DNA from: Dehalococcoidia bacterium
GTDB taxonomy: Bacteria > Chloroflexota > Dehalococcoidia > E44-bin15
NCBI GenBank assembly: GCA_030638665.1
Contig: DAOWEF010000062.1
Coordinates: forward strand, 1 to 20,761
Length of the DNA stretch: 20,761 nucleotides
Direction: 5' to 3'
Shown here: piece by piece, positions 7,035 through 15,656 of the stretch
Position numbering within the stretch: the first letter of the stretch is position 1
Layout of the letters: the number at the start of each line of letters is the position of its first letter
Notes under the pieces: generated by a model
Database searches by the model: none
Seen by the model: the letters and a program-made list of their open reading frames with translations, nothing else
What the model was told of the DNA's origin: nothing
Made by a program: the position numbers and the translations under genes

Positions 7035-7562
7035 ATGGTGAATACCCCGGTTCTGGTGCTAAATCAAAACTACGAGCCGCTCAATGTCTCAAGGGTGCGG
7101 CGGGCGGTGGTTCTGGTCATGCGCGGCAAGGCGGAGACGCTGGAGAATAATGACTCAGGGGTGATCCACACTGCCAATAATGCTATCGCCATGCCTTCGG
7201 TGATCCGCCTGGTTTATCTGGTGAAGCGCCCTCGCCCGGAGAAGAAGTTAACCCGCCACGAGGTGTTTCAGCGAGATAAATATACCTGCCAGTATTGCGG
7301 CAGGAAGACCAGGGAACTTAGCTTGGATCATGTGATACCGCGCCATAGGGGGGGGCGGCACATCTGGGAGAATGTGGTGAGCGCTTGCCTCAGGTGCAAC
7401 AATCACAAGGCGGGACGCACCCCTCAAGAGGCGGATATGAGGCTCATCCGCCAGCCCTTCGCCCCGCATGTTAGCGGCTACTATGTCCCCTACGAGTATA
7501 TTCAAAGGCATAACGGGTGGCAAAAGTTCCTTCCCTTGCAGCAGAGAAGCGATGAGGATTAA
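7035..7562 (+). CDS. HNH endonuclease-domain protein
   Basis: A 175-residue protein of a widespread family beginning with a conserved N-terminal segment (VLVLNQNYEPLNVSRVRRAV) followed by an HNH nuclease domain. Zinc-binding cysteines are at CQYC (85-88) and CLRC (118-121). The catalytic-type motif is LDHVIPRHRGG (His 99 region), with WENVVSAC supplying the middle Asn and NNHKAGRTP the last His. Family members are common next to housekeeping genes and have no established biological role that I can name. The gene lies 3 bases after the DnaC-like gene. AGGAGG at 7017-7022 is 12 nt upstream, rather far. Its TAA stop shares the bases TTAA with the stop of the convergent ricT gene. Confidence 0.88.
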   Translation: MVNTPVLVLNQNYEPLNVSRVRRAVVLVMRGKAETLENNDSGVIHTANNAIAMPSVIRLVYLVKRPRPEKKLTRHEVFQRDKYTCQYCGRKTRELSLDHVIPRHRGGRHIWENVVSACLRCNNHKAGRTPQEADMRLIRQPFAPHVSGYYVPYEYIQRHNGWQKFLPLQQRSDED

Positions 7563-8386
7563 GCGCCCTTCTTCTTGGAGGGCCTTTCCCCTTCCAGTTT
7601 AACATCTTCAACCGGCAATTCCACGGTGGCCTCGCTCTTCAGCTTGACCAGCACTGTCTCCTTTAACGGGTTTCCGCCCACCACAGTGGCGACCCCCATG
7701 TGGGTGATCACCCGCTGCCCAATGGGGGGCAGCTTTTCCTTCATGATGCAGTATTGCGAACTCTCGTGGCTCAGGCAGCACAGTAGCCTTCCGCAGACCC
7801 CGGAGATTTTCATCGGGTTAAGGGGCAGGTCTTGCTCTTTGGCCATTCTAATGGAGACGGGGTTGAACTCGGAGAGGTAAGTAGTGCAGCATAATGGGAG
7901 ACCGCATCTGCCATAGCCTCCTAAAAGCTTTGCCTCATCGCGTGGCCCCACCTGGCGAAGCTCGATGCGGGTTTTGTAGATAGCGGTGAGCTCCTTTAAG
8001 AGGTCGCGAAAGTCCACCCTGCCCTCGGCGGTGAAGAATATGGTGAGGCGGGAGCTATCGAGATTGTACTCTCCAGAGATGAACTTCATGGGCAGGTTCA
8101 GTCGAGAGCTTATCTCCTGGCACTTTTCCAACGCCTCTCGCTCCTTACCCCTGGATTCAACCCGTTTGCCAAGGTCCTCCTCCTCTGCTTTGCGCAGCAC
8201 CGGCTTAAGGGGCTCGGTTATCTCGTTGGCGAGCACCTGCTTCGGTGAGATGACCACCCTGCCCAGCTCTGGGCCGCGTCCGGTCTCCACCACAACCCAG
8301 TCGCCGGCATTTACCTCAATGCCTGCCGGGTCGAAGTAATATACCCTCCCTGCTCGCTTGAATCGTACACCAGTTACTTCGGGCAT
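7559..8386 (-). CDS. ricT: PSP1/RicT (YaaT) family protein
   Basis: A 275-residue PSP1-domain protein. In Bacillus subtilis the homologue YaaT/RicT works with RicA and RicF, carries iron-sulfur clusters in that complex, and affects RNA processing and development. The N-terminal part (1-60) has GVRFKRAGRVYYF and DWVVVETGRGPELGRVV. The PSP1 core runs to about 215 and ends in a cysteine-rich stretch: GRCGLPLCC at about 160-167, GVCGRLLCC at about 197-204, and YC at 212-213. These are plausible cluster ligands. A charged tail follows. It sits 11 bp after holB, and the holB-ricT pairing is also seen in Firmicutes. Convergent with the HNH gene, it shares a TTAA at the stops. Confidence 0.9.
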   Translation of the reverse strand: MPEVTGVRFKRAGRVYYFDPAGIEVNAGDWVVVETGRGPELGRVVISPKQVLANEITEPLKPVLRKAEEEDLGKRVESRGKEREALEKCQEISSRLNLPMKFISGEYNLDSSRLTIFFTAEGRVDFRDLLKELTAIYKTRIELRQVGPRDEAKLLGGYGRCGLPLCCTTYLSEFNPVSIRMAKEQDLPLNPMKISGVCGRLLCCLSHESSQYCIMKEKLPPIGQRVITHMGVATVVGGNPLKETVLVKLKSEATVELPVEDVKLEGERPSKKKGA

Positions 8387-8397
8387 ATCTTCGTAAG

Positions 8398-9390
8398 CTA
8401 ACCCCCTTCCCTTTGTGGAATGTTAAGCATGAGTACCTCCAGCACCAGACGGGGATTAGCGTTTTGCCCCAATGCTTCCACAGCCTGCTGCAGTTTCTCA
8501 ATAAACCCTTTGATCCCCGTCAAGTGATAATTTTCTGCCTCGTTATAAAGCGTGGCCTCTTGATCCATATTGGTAATGAAATCGCGGCATCCCCCCTTGA
8601 TCAGCAGGAGGTCGCGCCACCAGCTTACCCATAGGGAGAGCACCTCACGGACCGCTCCTCGATTTTTACTGAACTGGCTTGCAATCTGGGCGGCATAGTC
8701 GAAGCGCTCCGCTCGCCCCACGCCGGTGAGCTGGAGCAGGGCACTGAGCCGCGCCGCGCGCTCGCCAGTGATATGATCATCATGGAACGCACTCACTGCC
8801 CAGCCAAGGCAACCTGAGGAGAGTCGTGCCAGTACCATTGCCTGTTCCGGGGCTACCTCCCAATGCTCGATAAGCGCCCGTTCCACTACGGGAGTCGGGA
8901 GCGGTCTTAGCTCCAGCTTCTGACAGCGGGAGCGCACCGTGGGCAGGAGCAGCCGTTCATTTATGGCGAGCAGTATTAGCTGAACATTGGGCGGTGGCTC
9001 CTCCAGCGTTTTTAGTAGGCAGTTTGCCGCCTCGGTAGAGAGGTGCTCCGCCCCATCGATGATAAATACCCGATTCCGCCCCTCGAAGGGCTTTAGGGTG
9101 GCGGAGCGCTCCATCTCCCTGATCTGGTCGATGCCGATCTCTACCCTGCCATCGAGGCCGATTACCTGGATATCGGCATGTCTCAGTCCGGCGATCCGTT
9201 GGCATGATATGCAGGTGCCGCAGGGCTTTTGGTCCCCCTGGCAGTTCAAGGCTTGAGCCAGATTCAAGGCCAGGGTCATCTTCCCCACGTGAGGCGGACC
9301 GACTAAGAGATAGGCATGAGATAGATTACCACCCTTCAGACTGTTGTCCAAAAGGGCGACAGCCGTTTCATGTCCCACTACCTGCCACAT
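8398..9390 (-). CDS. holB: DNA polymerase III delta' subunit
   Basis: A clamp-loader subunit of the replicative polymerase: 330 residues with an AAA+ fold. It opens with the family start WQVVGHETAVALL. The P-loop is GPPHVGKMT (31-39), with Met where Ser or Thr normally follows GK. This fits a delta' subunit that is structural rather than an ATPase. Zinc-binding cysteines are at about 50, 57, 60 and 63 (CGTCISC). Then come FIIDGAEHLS (Walker B-like), NCLLKTLEEPP, and SRCQ at 154-157 with the arginine finger. The C-terminal domain is the divergent collar region. ATG 9390 is preceded by AAAGGA. The leader is related in sequence to that of the MBL gene 2.3 kb away. Confidence 0.92.
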   Translation of the reverse strand: MWQVVGHETAVALLDNSLKGGNLSHAYLLVGPPHVGKMTLALNLAQALNCQGDQKPCGTCISCQRIAGLRHADIQVIGLDGRVEIGIDQIREMERSATLKPFEGRNRVFIIDGAEHLSTEAANCLLKTLEEPPPNVQLILLAINERLLLPTVRSRCQKLELRPLPTPVVERALIEHWEVAPEQAMVLARLSSGCLGWAVSAFHDDHITGERAARLSALLQLTGVGRAERFDYAAQIASQFSKNRGAVREVLSLWVSWWRDLLLIKGGCRDFITNMDQEATLYNEAENYHLTGIKGFIEKLQQAVEALGQNANPRLVLEVLMLNIPQREGG

Positions 9391-9470
9391 TTTTCTTTTC
9401 GTCCTTTACGGTTGCGATATTAAAAGTCTGATGTTTTCACTTTCATATCATATTGTTCGAAACGTTCGAA
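9391..9470 (-). repeat. holB leader, homologous to the MBL-gene leader
   Basis: Reading upstream from the holB ATG, the blocks GTAAAGGACGAAAA (9409-9396), CTTTT, a CAG triplet, GATATGAAAG and ACAATA appear in the same order as in the leader of the MBL gene (11671-11765). That leader carries a 15-nt extra segment between ACAATA and ATATGAAAG. The colinearity is too long to be chance and points to duplication of a regulatory or leader sequence. The far end includes TTCGAA-ACG-TTCGAA at 9456-9470, just upstream of a possible TATGAT -10 (9452-9447) that has no good -35. Confidence 0.55.
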
Positions 9471-9551
9471 ATATTTTCGCTCGATTCACTCATCTAACCT
9501 TGAATAAAATAGGATTGGTTGCGGTAATTTGGCCCTTTTTGTTGGGCGGTC

Positions 9552-10847
9552 TCAAATAATATCGCAATTCATTAAATCCTCATAGCTCTCGCGGCGGCGT
9601 ATGAGGCGCGCCTTTCTATCCTTGACCAGAACGATGGCTGGCTTCAGCGAGGCATTGTAATTTGAGGCCATGGATAGGCAGTAGGCACCACAGCAGGGCA
9701 TGGCGATGATGTCTCCGGGCTCGAGTTTTGGAAGATCGATGTCCTGAATCAGGATATCTCCCGATTGGCAGAATTTGCCTGCCACTGTGACCCGCTCAAA
9801 ATTTTCATCCGCCACTTTATTTGCCACTATCGCCTCGTATTTGGCTCCATAGAGGGCGGGGCGGATGTTATCCGCGATGCCCCCATCTACGGAGACATAT
9901 TTGCGCACCCCAGCGATATCCTTTATCGCTCCGACAGTATAGAGGGCGACCCCTGCCCCTCCCACGATGGACCTCCCCGGCTCCACGATAAGTCGCGGTG
10001 GCTCAAGGCCAAGCGCCTCGATCTTTTCAATAAGCGTGGCCGTGATCGCCTCGGCAAATTCGCTGGTGGTGGGGGGTGGGGCATCCTCAGTATAAGCGAT
10101 AGCCAATCCTCCCCCGGTGATTAGTTCTTTGAGCTTGAAGCCATGCTTACTTCCCATCTCGGCGGCAAAATCCAGTACAATCTCTGTCGCCTGCTTATAG
10201 GGCGATAGATCGAAGATCTGGGAACCAATGTGAAAGTGGATCCCGATTAGTTCGAAAGAAGAGGATGACATCACCCAGGTGATCGCCTCCTCAGCCTGAG
10301 CCATGGGGAAGCCAAACTTGCTATCGATAGCCCCGGTGGTTAAATGGGCATGGGTATGAGGGTCAACACCAGGGGAGAGGCGAAGGAGGATCTCCTGTCT
10401 CGCCCCGGCCTCTTTAGCTACCTCATCAAGTAGGAAAAGCTCATAGGAGTTGTCCACCACAATGCGTCTTACCCCCCACCCCATCGCCAGCTCCAGCTCC
10501 TGACGCGACTTGTTATTGCCGTTAAAGTAGACCTGCGCCATGGGGAAGCCCACCGATTTGGCAATGGCAAGCTCCCCGGCGGAGACCACATCGAGCCCCA
10601 ACCCCTCTTCCTTGAAGAGCTGCGCCAGCGCCGGGTTGATGAAGGCTTTACAGGCGTATATCACCAGGCTATTGGGGTAACGCTGCGCAAACCCCTCTCG
10701 ATACTCGGCACACTTACCCCTCAGCGTCGCTTCGTCAAAGATATAGAGCGGTGTGCCAAATTCACTGGCCAGTTCCCCGGCGTCGCATCCGCCGATGACG
10801 AGATGGTTTTTTTCGACCTTAGTGGTTTGTGGAAATAGCCTAAGCAT
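9552..10847 (-). CDS. lysA: Diaminopimelate decarboxylase
   Basis: A PLP-dependent enzyme that decarboxylates meso-diaminopimelate to L-lysine, the last step of lysine synthesis. It has 431 residues, normal for the family. The PLP lysine is Lys67 in YACKAF. HFHIGSQ (204-210), GGGLAI (245-250) and EPGRSIVG (289-296) bind the cofactor phosphate and ring. The subunit-interface cysteine motif near 360 reads CQSGD where family members usually have CESGD. CGAYCLSMASNYN (386-398) supplies the C-terminal active-site tyrosine. The ATG overlaps the end of the MBL gene by 8 bp, with GAGGGAG just before it, so the two are co-transcribed. No lysine riboswitch is recognisable in the operon leader. Confidence 0.95.
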   Translation of the reverse strand: MLRLFPQTTKVEKNHLVIGGCDAGELASEFGTPLYIFDEATLRGKCAEYREGFAQRYPNSLVIYACKAFINPALAQLFKEEGLGLDVVSAGELAIAKSVGFPMAQVYFNGNNKSRQELELAMGWGVRRIVVDNSYELFLLDEVAKEAGARQEILLRLSPGVDPHTHAHLTTGAIDSKFGFPMAQAEEAITWVMSSSSFELIGIHFHIGSQIFDLSPYKQATEIVLDFAAEMGSKHGFKLKELITGGGLAIAYTEDAPPPTTSEFAEAITATLIEKIEALGLEPPRLIVEPGRSIVGGAGVALYTVGAIKDIAGVRKYVSVDGGIADNIRPALYGAKYEAIVANKVADENFERVTVAGKFCQSGDILIQDIDLPKLEPGDIIAMPCCGAYCLSMASNYNASLKPAIVLVKDRKARLIRRRESYEDLMNCDII

Positions 10848-11670
10848 ATCTCCCTCTTTCGAGGGCTAGTTTATAGCGGGCATCATCGCCACTTCCCTGC
10901 GAGGATGCCTTCCCCTCCCTCTCCAGCTTTATCAGATGGGCGTATACCTGTCCTTTGCCTAATTCATAGAGGAAGCCAGCTAGCTCGGGATAGATCTCGG
11001 TCGCCAACTCCTTTACCGTAGCCTTCCCCTGACGTAACCCGTCGATTACCTGCTCCTCGCGCTCCAGGCGGTGCTGGATCAGCTCCTCCACCCTTCGTCG
11101 CGGCTCCCTTAGCGGGGGGCCGTGTCCGGGGAGGATCAGGTCAATATCGTAACCAAGGAGCTTCCTCAGGGAATCGATATACTGTGCCATATCTCCCTTC
11201 GGCGGCTGTATCACCGTCGTACTCTGGCCCAGAACGTGGTCGCCGGAGAACATGATCCTCTCTTTTCTCATATAGAGGCAGATGTGCCCCGGGTTGTGCC
11301 CGGGGGTATGGACGACCTCAAGGTCGATGCCATTAAGGGAGATAATATCGCCCTCCGCCACCACTTTATCCACCGCGATATCGGTTTGCTCCGCGGAGTG
11401 AAGGAGAATCTTGGCCCCCATTTTTTCTCGGAGCCTCACCGCCCCACTGATATGGTCGGGATGGGCATGAGTGATCACTATATAGGCGAGCTTCAGTCCG
11501 GCGAAGTCATTTACATAATCTACCCGGGAACTGACCGACCCCTCATCGACGTATCCTGAGTCAATGAGTGCCCCCTCCCCACCGACCACAAGATAGACCT
11601 GGGGCGTATAAGAGCCCAAGAGGTGATCTATCTCTGTCGGGATGGCGTGAATGCCCTGGGCAATCTCCAT
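10840..11670 (-). CDS. Metallo-beta-lactamase-fold hydrolase (LACTB2/glyoxalase II-like)
   Basis: A 276-residue MBL-fold protein with a complete binuclear metal site: THAHPDH (His68, His70, Asp72, His73), His125 in HTPGHNPGH, Asp144 in FSGDH, and His183 in LPGHGPP. After the core, residues from about 195 form a helical and winged-helix-like C-terminal domain (EELIQHRLEREEQVIDGL, then KGQVYAHLIKLEREGK). That layout is typical of the LACTB2-like group, whose members include thioester hydrolases and RNA endonucleases. The substrate cannot be told from sequence. It is first in an operon with lysA, under a promoter at 11818-11846, with a leader of about 140 nt. Confidence 0.88.
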   Translation of the reverse strand: MEIAQGIHAIPTEIDHLLGSYTPQVYLVVGGEGALIDSGYVDEGSVSSRVDYVNDFAGLKLAYIVITHAHPDHISGAVRLREKMGAKILLHSAEQTDIAVDKVVAEGDIISLNGIDLEVVHTPGHNPGHICLYMRKERIMFSGDHVLGQSTTVIQPPKGDMAQYIDSLRKLLGYDIDLILPGHGPPLREPRRRVEELIQHRLEREEQVIDGLRQGKATVKELATEIYPELAGFLYELGKGQVYAHLIKLEREGKASSQGSGDDARYKLALERGRYA

Positions 11671-11765
11671 TCTTCGCTTTTTCGTCCTTTACAGTTGTAA
11701 TTTGAAAAGCCTGCTGCTTCTGCTTTCATATCCTATGCTTTAGATAGCTATTGTGCGAAAAATTC
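11671..11765 (-). repeat. MBL-gene leader, homologous to the holB leader
   Basis: This leader contains the dispersed motif GTAAAGGACGAAAAA (11692-11678), then CTTTT, ATATGAAAG and ACAATA, in the same order and spacing as upstream of holB apart from one 15-nt difference. Just beyond is a perfect 7-bp inverted repeat, GCGAAAA/TTTTCGC (11755-11775), which could form a hairpin in the transcript. The holB leader has a related CGAAA/TTTCG hairpin at the corresponding place. Confidence 0.55.
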
Positions 11766-11817
11766 GCCTTTTCGCTCTCCCCACAATCACCGCACTCACC
11801 CTTCAGGCTGTTGTTTC

Positions 11818-11846
11818 ATATTAGCAATTGGGCAGTTTAAAGTCAA
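11818..11846 (-). promoter_or_regulatory. Promoter for the MBL gene-lysA operon
   Basis: On the minus strand: TTGACT (11846-11841), a 17-bp spacer, then TAATAT (11823-11818). The predicted start is near 11811, giving an unusually long leader of about 140 nt before ATG 11670. Confidence 0.65.
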
Positions 11847-11900
11847 CCGATTGCACTCGTCTGGGTGATTTGAGACACATTGCTTCTCCCTATTGTTTTT

Positions 11901-11987
11901 GTCATTGCAAGGTCGCTTTAGGCGACTGAAGCAATGTCGGGGGAAGATGGGAGGTGATGAGATTGCGACGCATTCACTCGCAATGAC
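11901..11987. repeat. Palindromic intergenic repeat, copy 1
   Basis: An 87-bp element starting GTCATTGC (11901-11908) and ending with its exact complement GCAATGAC (11980-11987). Internally it has a second pair of related blocks (GAAGCAATGT near 11929 and GAGATTGC near 11959). Both ends and the internal GCAATC-type blocks match the element at 16968-17070. There is no coding capacity. It behaves like a small non-autonomous or REP-type palindromic repeat. Confidence 0.7.
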
Positions 11988-12055
11988 GAGTGAAAGAAGC
12001 TCTTGCGGGGAGGGAAGGTGTCACCATTCTATCTGAACGAGATAACCGATACAAG

Positions 12056-12084
12056 TTGACAGGGGTAGGGAGGGGGGCTAGAAT
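12056..12084 (+). promoter_or_regulatory. Promoter for the M16 peptidase gene
   Basis: A perfect TTGACA (12056-12061), a 17-bp spacer, then TAGAAT (12079-12084). The predicted start near 12091 lies only about 10 nt before the GTG at 12101, so the mRNA leader would be very short. Confidence 0.8.
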
Positions 12085-12090
12085 TTACCT

Positions 12091-12094
12091 GAGG
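12091..12094 (+). promoter_or_regulatory. Ribosome binding site deciding the M16 start
   Basis: GAGG is 6 nt before GTG 12101, at the very 5' end of the predicted transcript. With the promoter it favours 12101 over in-frame starts further upstream. Confidence 0.55.
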
Positions 12095-12100
12095 TTTGCT

Positions 12101-13363
12101 GTGTATCAGAAGAGTGTTCTGGATAATGGGCTCCGTGTGATCACCGGCGCCATGCCCCATACCCGCGCGGTGTGTATCAACATCTTCATCGGCGCTGGCT
12201 CACGCTACGAAAGGGAGGAGGAGGCAGGAACCTCCCACTTCATTGAGCACCTTTGCTTTAAGGGGACTCAGCGCCACGCTACCGCGAAGGAGATTGCCGA
12301 GGCTATCGAGGGGGTGGGTGGCCTGCTCAATGGGGGCACCGATAAGGAGTTCACCGTTTACTGGTGCAAGGTGGCTCGTACCCACTTTCCTCTCGCGTTA
12401 GACCTGACGGTCGATATACTCCGCAATTCCAGGTTTGATGCTCAGGATATGGAGCGGGAGCGCGGTGTCATTATCGAGGAGCTGAATGAGAGCATGGATT
12501 CACCCCAGCATCGGGTGAGTCTGCTTATCGATGAAGTTGTCTGGCCGGCTCAGCCCCTGGGGCGTGATATTGCCGGGAGCAAGGAAACAGTGAGTGCCCT
12601 GAGTCGAGAGATGCTTCTGGGCTACCTGGGTCGCCAGTATGTGCCCAATAATACCGTGGTCAGCGTTGCCGGTGACATTAGCCATGAGGAGGTCTTGTCG
12701 CGCATGAGCGAGGTCTTGGACGAGTGGGCGGTAGCTACCCTGCGTCCCCCCTCTCCCGCTGAGGACCGCCAGGAGGAACCCCGTCTCCGTATTGAGCGGA
12801 GGGACACCGAGCAAGCTCACCTCTGCCTGGCGGTGCGGGGTCTCTCTATCGCTCACCCCGATCGGTTCAATCTGGACATCCTGAACGTGATATTGGGCGA
12901 GGGGATGAGCAGCCGCCTATATCTGGAGATTCGCGAGCGGCGAGGGCTGGCCTACGATATCCATAGCTATGTGGACCACTTCCTTGACTCGGGGGCGGTC
13001 ACCATCTATGCCGGGGTGGACCCAAAGCGGGTTACTGACACTATTGCAGTCATCCTTGAGGAACTTGCCCGCCTCAAAGATGAGGTACCCGCCCGTGAGC
13101 TTACCAAGGCTAAAGAGTTGACCAAGGGACGCCTGCTGCTTCGTATGGAGGATACTAGGAGTGTTGCCGGCTGGATGGGAGGTCAGGAGCTGCTTACCGG
13201 GCAGGTCCGCACGGTGGATGAGGTAGCCTCGATAATCGATGCCATTACCCCTCAAGATCTAAAGCGGGTGGCCGCTCAGTTGCTCCTAACTAAGAAGCTT
13301 AACCTGGCCATCGTTGGTCCGGTCAATGGTGAGGATCGCCTTTTTCGCTCTTTACGATTGTGA
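12101..13363 (+). CDS. M16 family zinc peptidase
   Basis: A 420-residue, single-unit M16 (insulinase/processing-peptidase-like) protease. The GTG start gives VYQKSVLDNGLRVITGAMPH, the usual beginning of this family. The zinc site is the inverted motif HFIEH at about 46-50, with the third ligand Glu at about 127 in RGVIIEEL, the expected 76 residues further on. The second half carries the substrate-binding pattern SSRLYLEIRERRGLAYDI, so both halves look functional. No signal peptide is present, suggesting a cytoplasmic enzyme. Its extreme C-terminus (DRLFRSLRL) is encoded by one unit of the dispersed GTAAAGGRCGAAAAA motif, read in reverse. It is transcribed alone. Confidence 0.92.
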   Translation: MYQKSVLDNGLRVITGAMPHTRAVCINIFIGAGSRYEREEEAGTSHFIEHLCFKGTQRHATAKEIAEAIEGVGGLLNGGTDKEFTVYWCKVARTHFPLALDLTVDILRNSRFDAQDMERERGVIIEELNESMDSPQHRVSLLIDEVVWPAQPLGRDIAGSKETVSALSREMLLGYLGRQYVPNNTVVSVAGDISHEEVLSRMSEVLDEWAVATLRPPSPAEDRQEEPRLRIERRDTEQAHLCLAVRGLSIAHPDRFNLDILNVILGEGMSSRLYLEIRERRGLAYDIHSYVDHFLDSGAVTIYAGVDPKRVTDTIAVILEELARLKDEVPARELTKAKELTKGRLLLRMEDTRSVAGWMGGQELLTGQVRTVDEVASIIDAITPQDLKRVAAQLLLTKKLNLAIVGPVNGEDRLFRSLRL

Positions 13364-13378
13364 TTTTTCGTCCTCTAC
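13341..13378. repeat. Tandem pair of the dispersed 15-bp motif at the M16 3' end
   Basis: Two copies of TTTTTCGYYCTYTAC (13341-13355 and 13364-13378) sit 23 bp apart. Their complement is the GTAAAGGRCGAAAAA motif of the holB and MBL leaders. The first copy encodes the last M16 codons, the TGA falls between the copies, and the second is untranslated. Confidence 0.6.
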
Positions 13379-13400
13379 AATGTGTGTAAGAAGGGAAAAT

Positions 13401-13431
13401 CCACATTCCGGAAAACAAGGTGGTTTATTTT
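13401..13431 (+). terminator. Possible weak terminator after the M16 gene
   Basis: CCAC (13401-13404) can pair with GTGG (13420-13423) around an inner TTCCGGAA, followed by TTTATTTTA. The stem is short and interrupted, so this is tentative. Confidence 0.3.
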
Positions 13432-13544
13432 AACTCAAACCTTTAATATATTACCTAGGAGCAGAATGGCGAAAAAAGCTTCTCAAGCTTTAAACTGATA
13501 CGCAGGTTTTGCTCAGCCAGCTTTAACCCTAACGGGAGTCACAC

Positions 13545-13586
13545 ATAAAAATCGTAGCTACGGCCCAAAGACCATAGCTACGATTT
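13545..13586 (-). terminator. Intrinsic terminator after groEL
   Basis: A perfect 12-bp inverted repeat, AAATCGTAGCTA (13549-13560) against TAGCTACGATTT (13575-13586), has an inner GGTC/GGCC pairing. On the minus strand the stem is followed by a T run ending near 13546. It begins about 16 bp after the groEL stop. A second, AT-rich hairpin, AAAGCTT/AAGCTTT with a T run on the minus strand (13475-13491), lies further on. Confidence 0.8.
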
Positions 13587-13601
13587 GCTAACCAGCTTGT
13601 T

Positions 13602-15218
<1,617 letters not shown>

Positions 15219-15222
15219 TTAC

Positions 15223-15516
15223 TTAGCTGAACTTAGCCAGAATATCGCTTTCCCGCAGGATTAAAACCTCTTCATCGTCCTGCTTGATCTCACTGCCGGC
15301 ATACTTGGAGTAGATCACCTTGTCGCCCTTCTTCACCTCCATGGGGACCCGCTTGCCCTCCTCATCCAACCTCCCTGGGCCCACTGCGATGACTACGCCA
15401 CGCTGCGGCTTCTCCTTTGCGGTATCGGGCAGTATAATGCCTCCTTTGGTTACCTCTTCCTCGCTTGAAGGCCGCACCACCACCCGGTCTCCTAACGGCT
15501 GTAACTTGATTGCCAC
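15223..15516 (-). CDS. groES: Co-chaperonin GroES
   Basis: The 10-kDa lid of the GroEL chamber, 97 residues. Family motifs are [12 protein letters not shown] at the start, the mobile loop around [41 protein letters not shown], and the final [14 protein letters not shown]. The start is GTG at 15516-15514, with AGGAGG (15528-15523) at a 6-nt spacing. The ribosome binding site lies next to the CIRCE operator, which overlaps the expected transcription start. Confidence 0.97.
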   Translation of the reverse strand: MAIKLQPLGDRVVVRPSSEEEVTKGGIILPDTAKEKPQRGVVIAVGPGRLDEEGKRVPMEVKKGDKVIYSKYAGSEIKQDDEEVLILRESDILAKFS

Positions 15517-15529
15517 GCTTAACCTCCTA

Positions 15530-15556
15530 TTAGCAGTCTCGTCATGAGAGTGCTAA
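15530..15556 (-). promoter_or_regulatory. CIRCE operator (HrcA-binding site)
   Basis: On the minus strand: TTAGCACTC, 9 nt, then GACTGCTAA. The consensus is TTAGCACTC-N9-GAGTGCTAA, so there is one mismatch, in the arm nearer groES. It sits between the -10 box and the ribosome binding site, the usual place for repression by HrcA. No hrcA gene is in the window. Confidence 0.93.
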
Positions 15557-15559
15557 GTT

Positions 15560-15588
15560 ATATTAGCCTAGATTGCTTGATGCCGCAA
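15560..15588 (-). promoter_or_regulatory. Promoter for groES-groEL
   Basis: On the minus strand: TTGCGG (15588-15583), a 17-bp spacer, then TAATAT (15565-15560). The predicted start near 15553 falls inside CIRCE, as expected for an HrcA-controlled promoter. The -35 matches the consensus at only three of six positions. Confidence 0.6.
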
Positions 15589-15656
15589 GTGAGTAGATAG
15601 CCCTTTATAGCAAATGTCAGGCACTGAAACATGATTATATGCCGTTATTCTCCCCA

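Larger units (their letters stand above)
11671..12100. other. Intergenic region between the divergent MBL and M16 genes
   Basis: This 430-bp stretch holds no convincing gene. It contains the MBL leader and promoter (11671-11846), a palindromic intergenic repeat (11901-11987), and the M16 promoter (12056-12084). An open frame continues upstream of the M16 gene to about 11990. It lies before that gene's promoter and inside repeat-flanking DNA, so it is not taken as coding. Confidence 0.7.

Noticed and set aside
11671..11811. Lysine riboswitch or T-box in the MBL-lysA leader
   Set aside because: I could not find the conserved L-box core, nor a T-box specifier with its antiterminator sequence. 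A related leader upstream of holB also argues against amino-acid sensing.
9328..11818. Shared CCCTTCAGRCTGTTGT in the holB coding region and near 11800
   Set aside because: It is a single short match with a mismatch, out of order relative to the shared leaders, and expected by chance at this length.
11901..11987. CRISPR or insertion sequence in the repeat-bearing intergenic regions
   Set aside because: There are no regularly spaced direct repeats and no transposase frame; the units are isolated palindromes.
11990..12100. Upstream extension of the M16 gene by 37 codons
   Set aside because: It begins beside a palindromic repeat and precedes a near-consensus promoter at 12056-12084; the family-typical start is at 12101.
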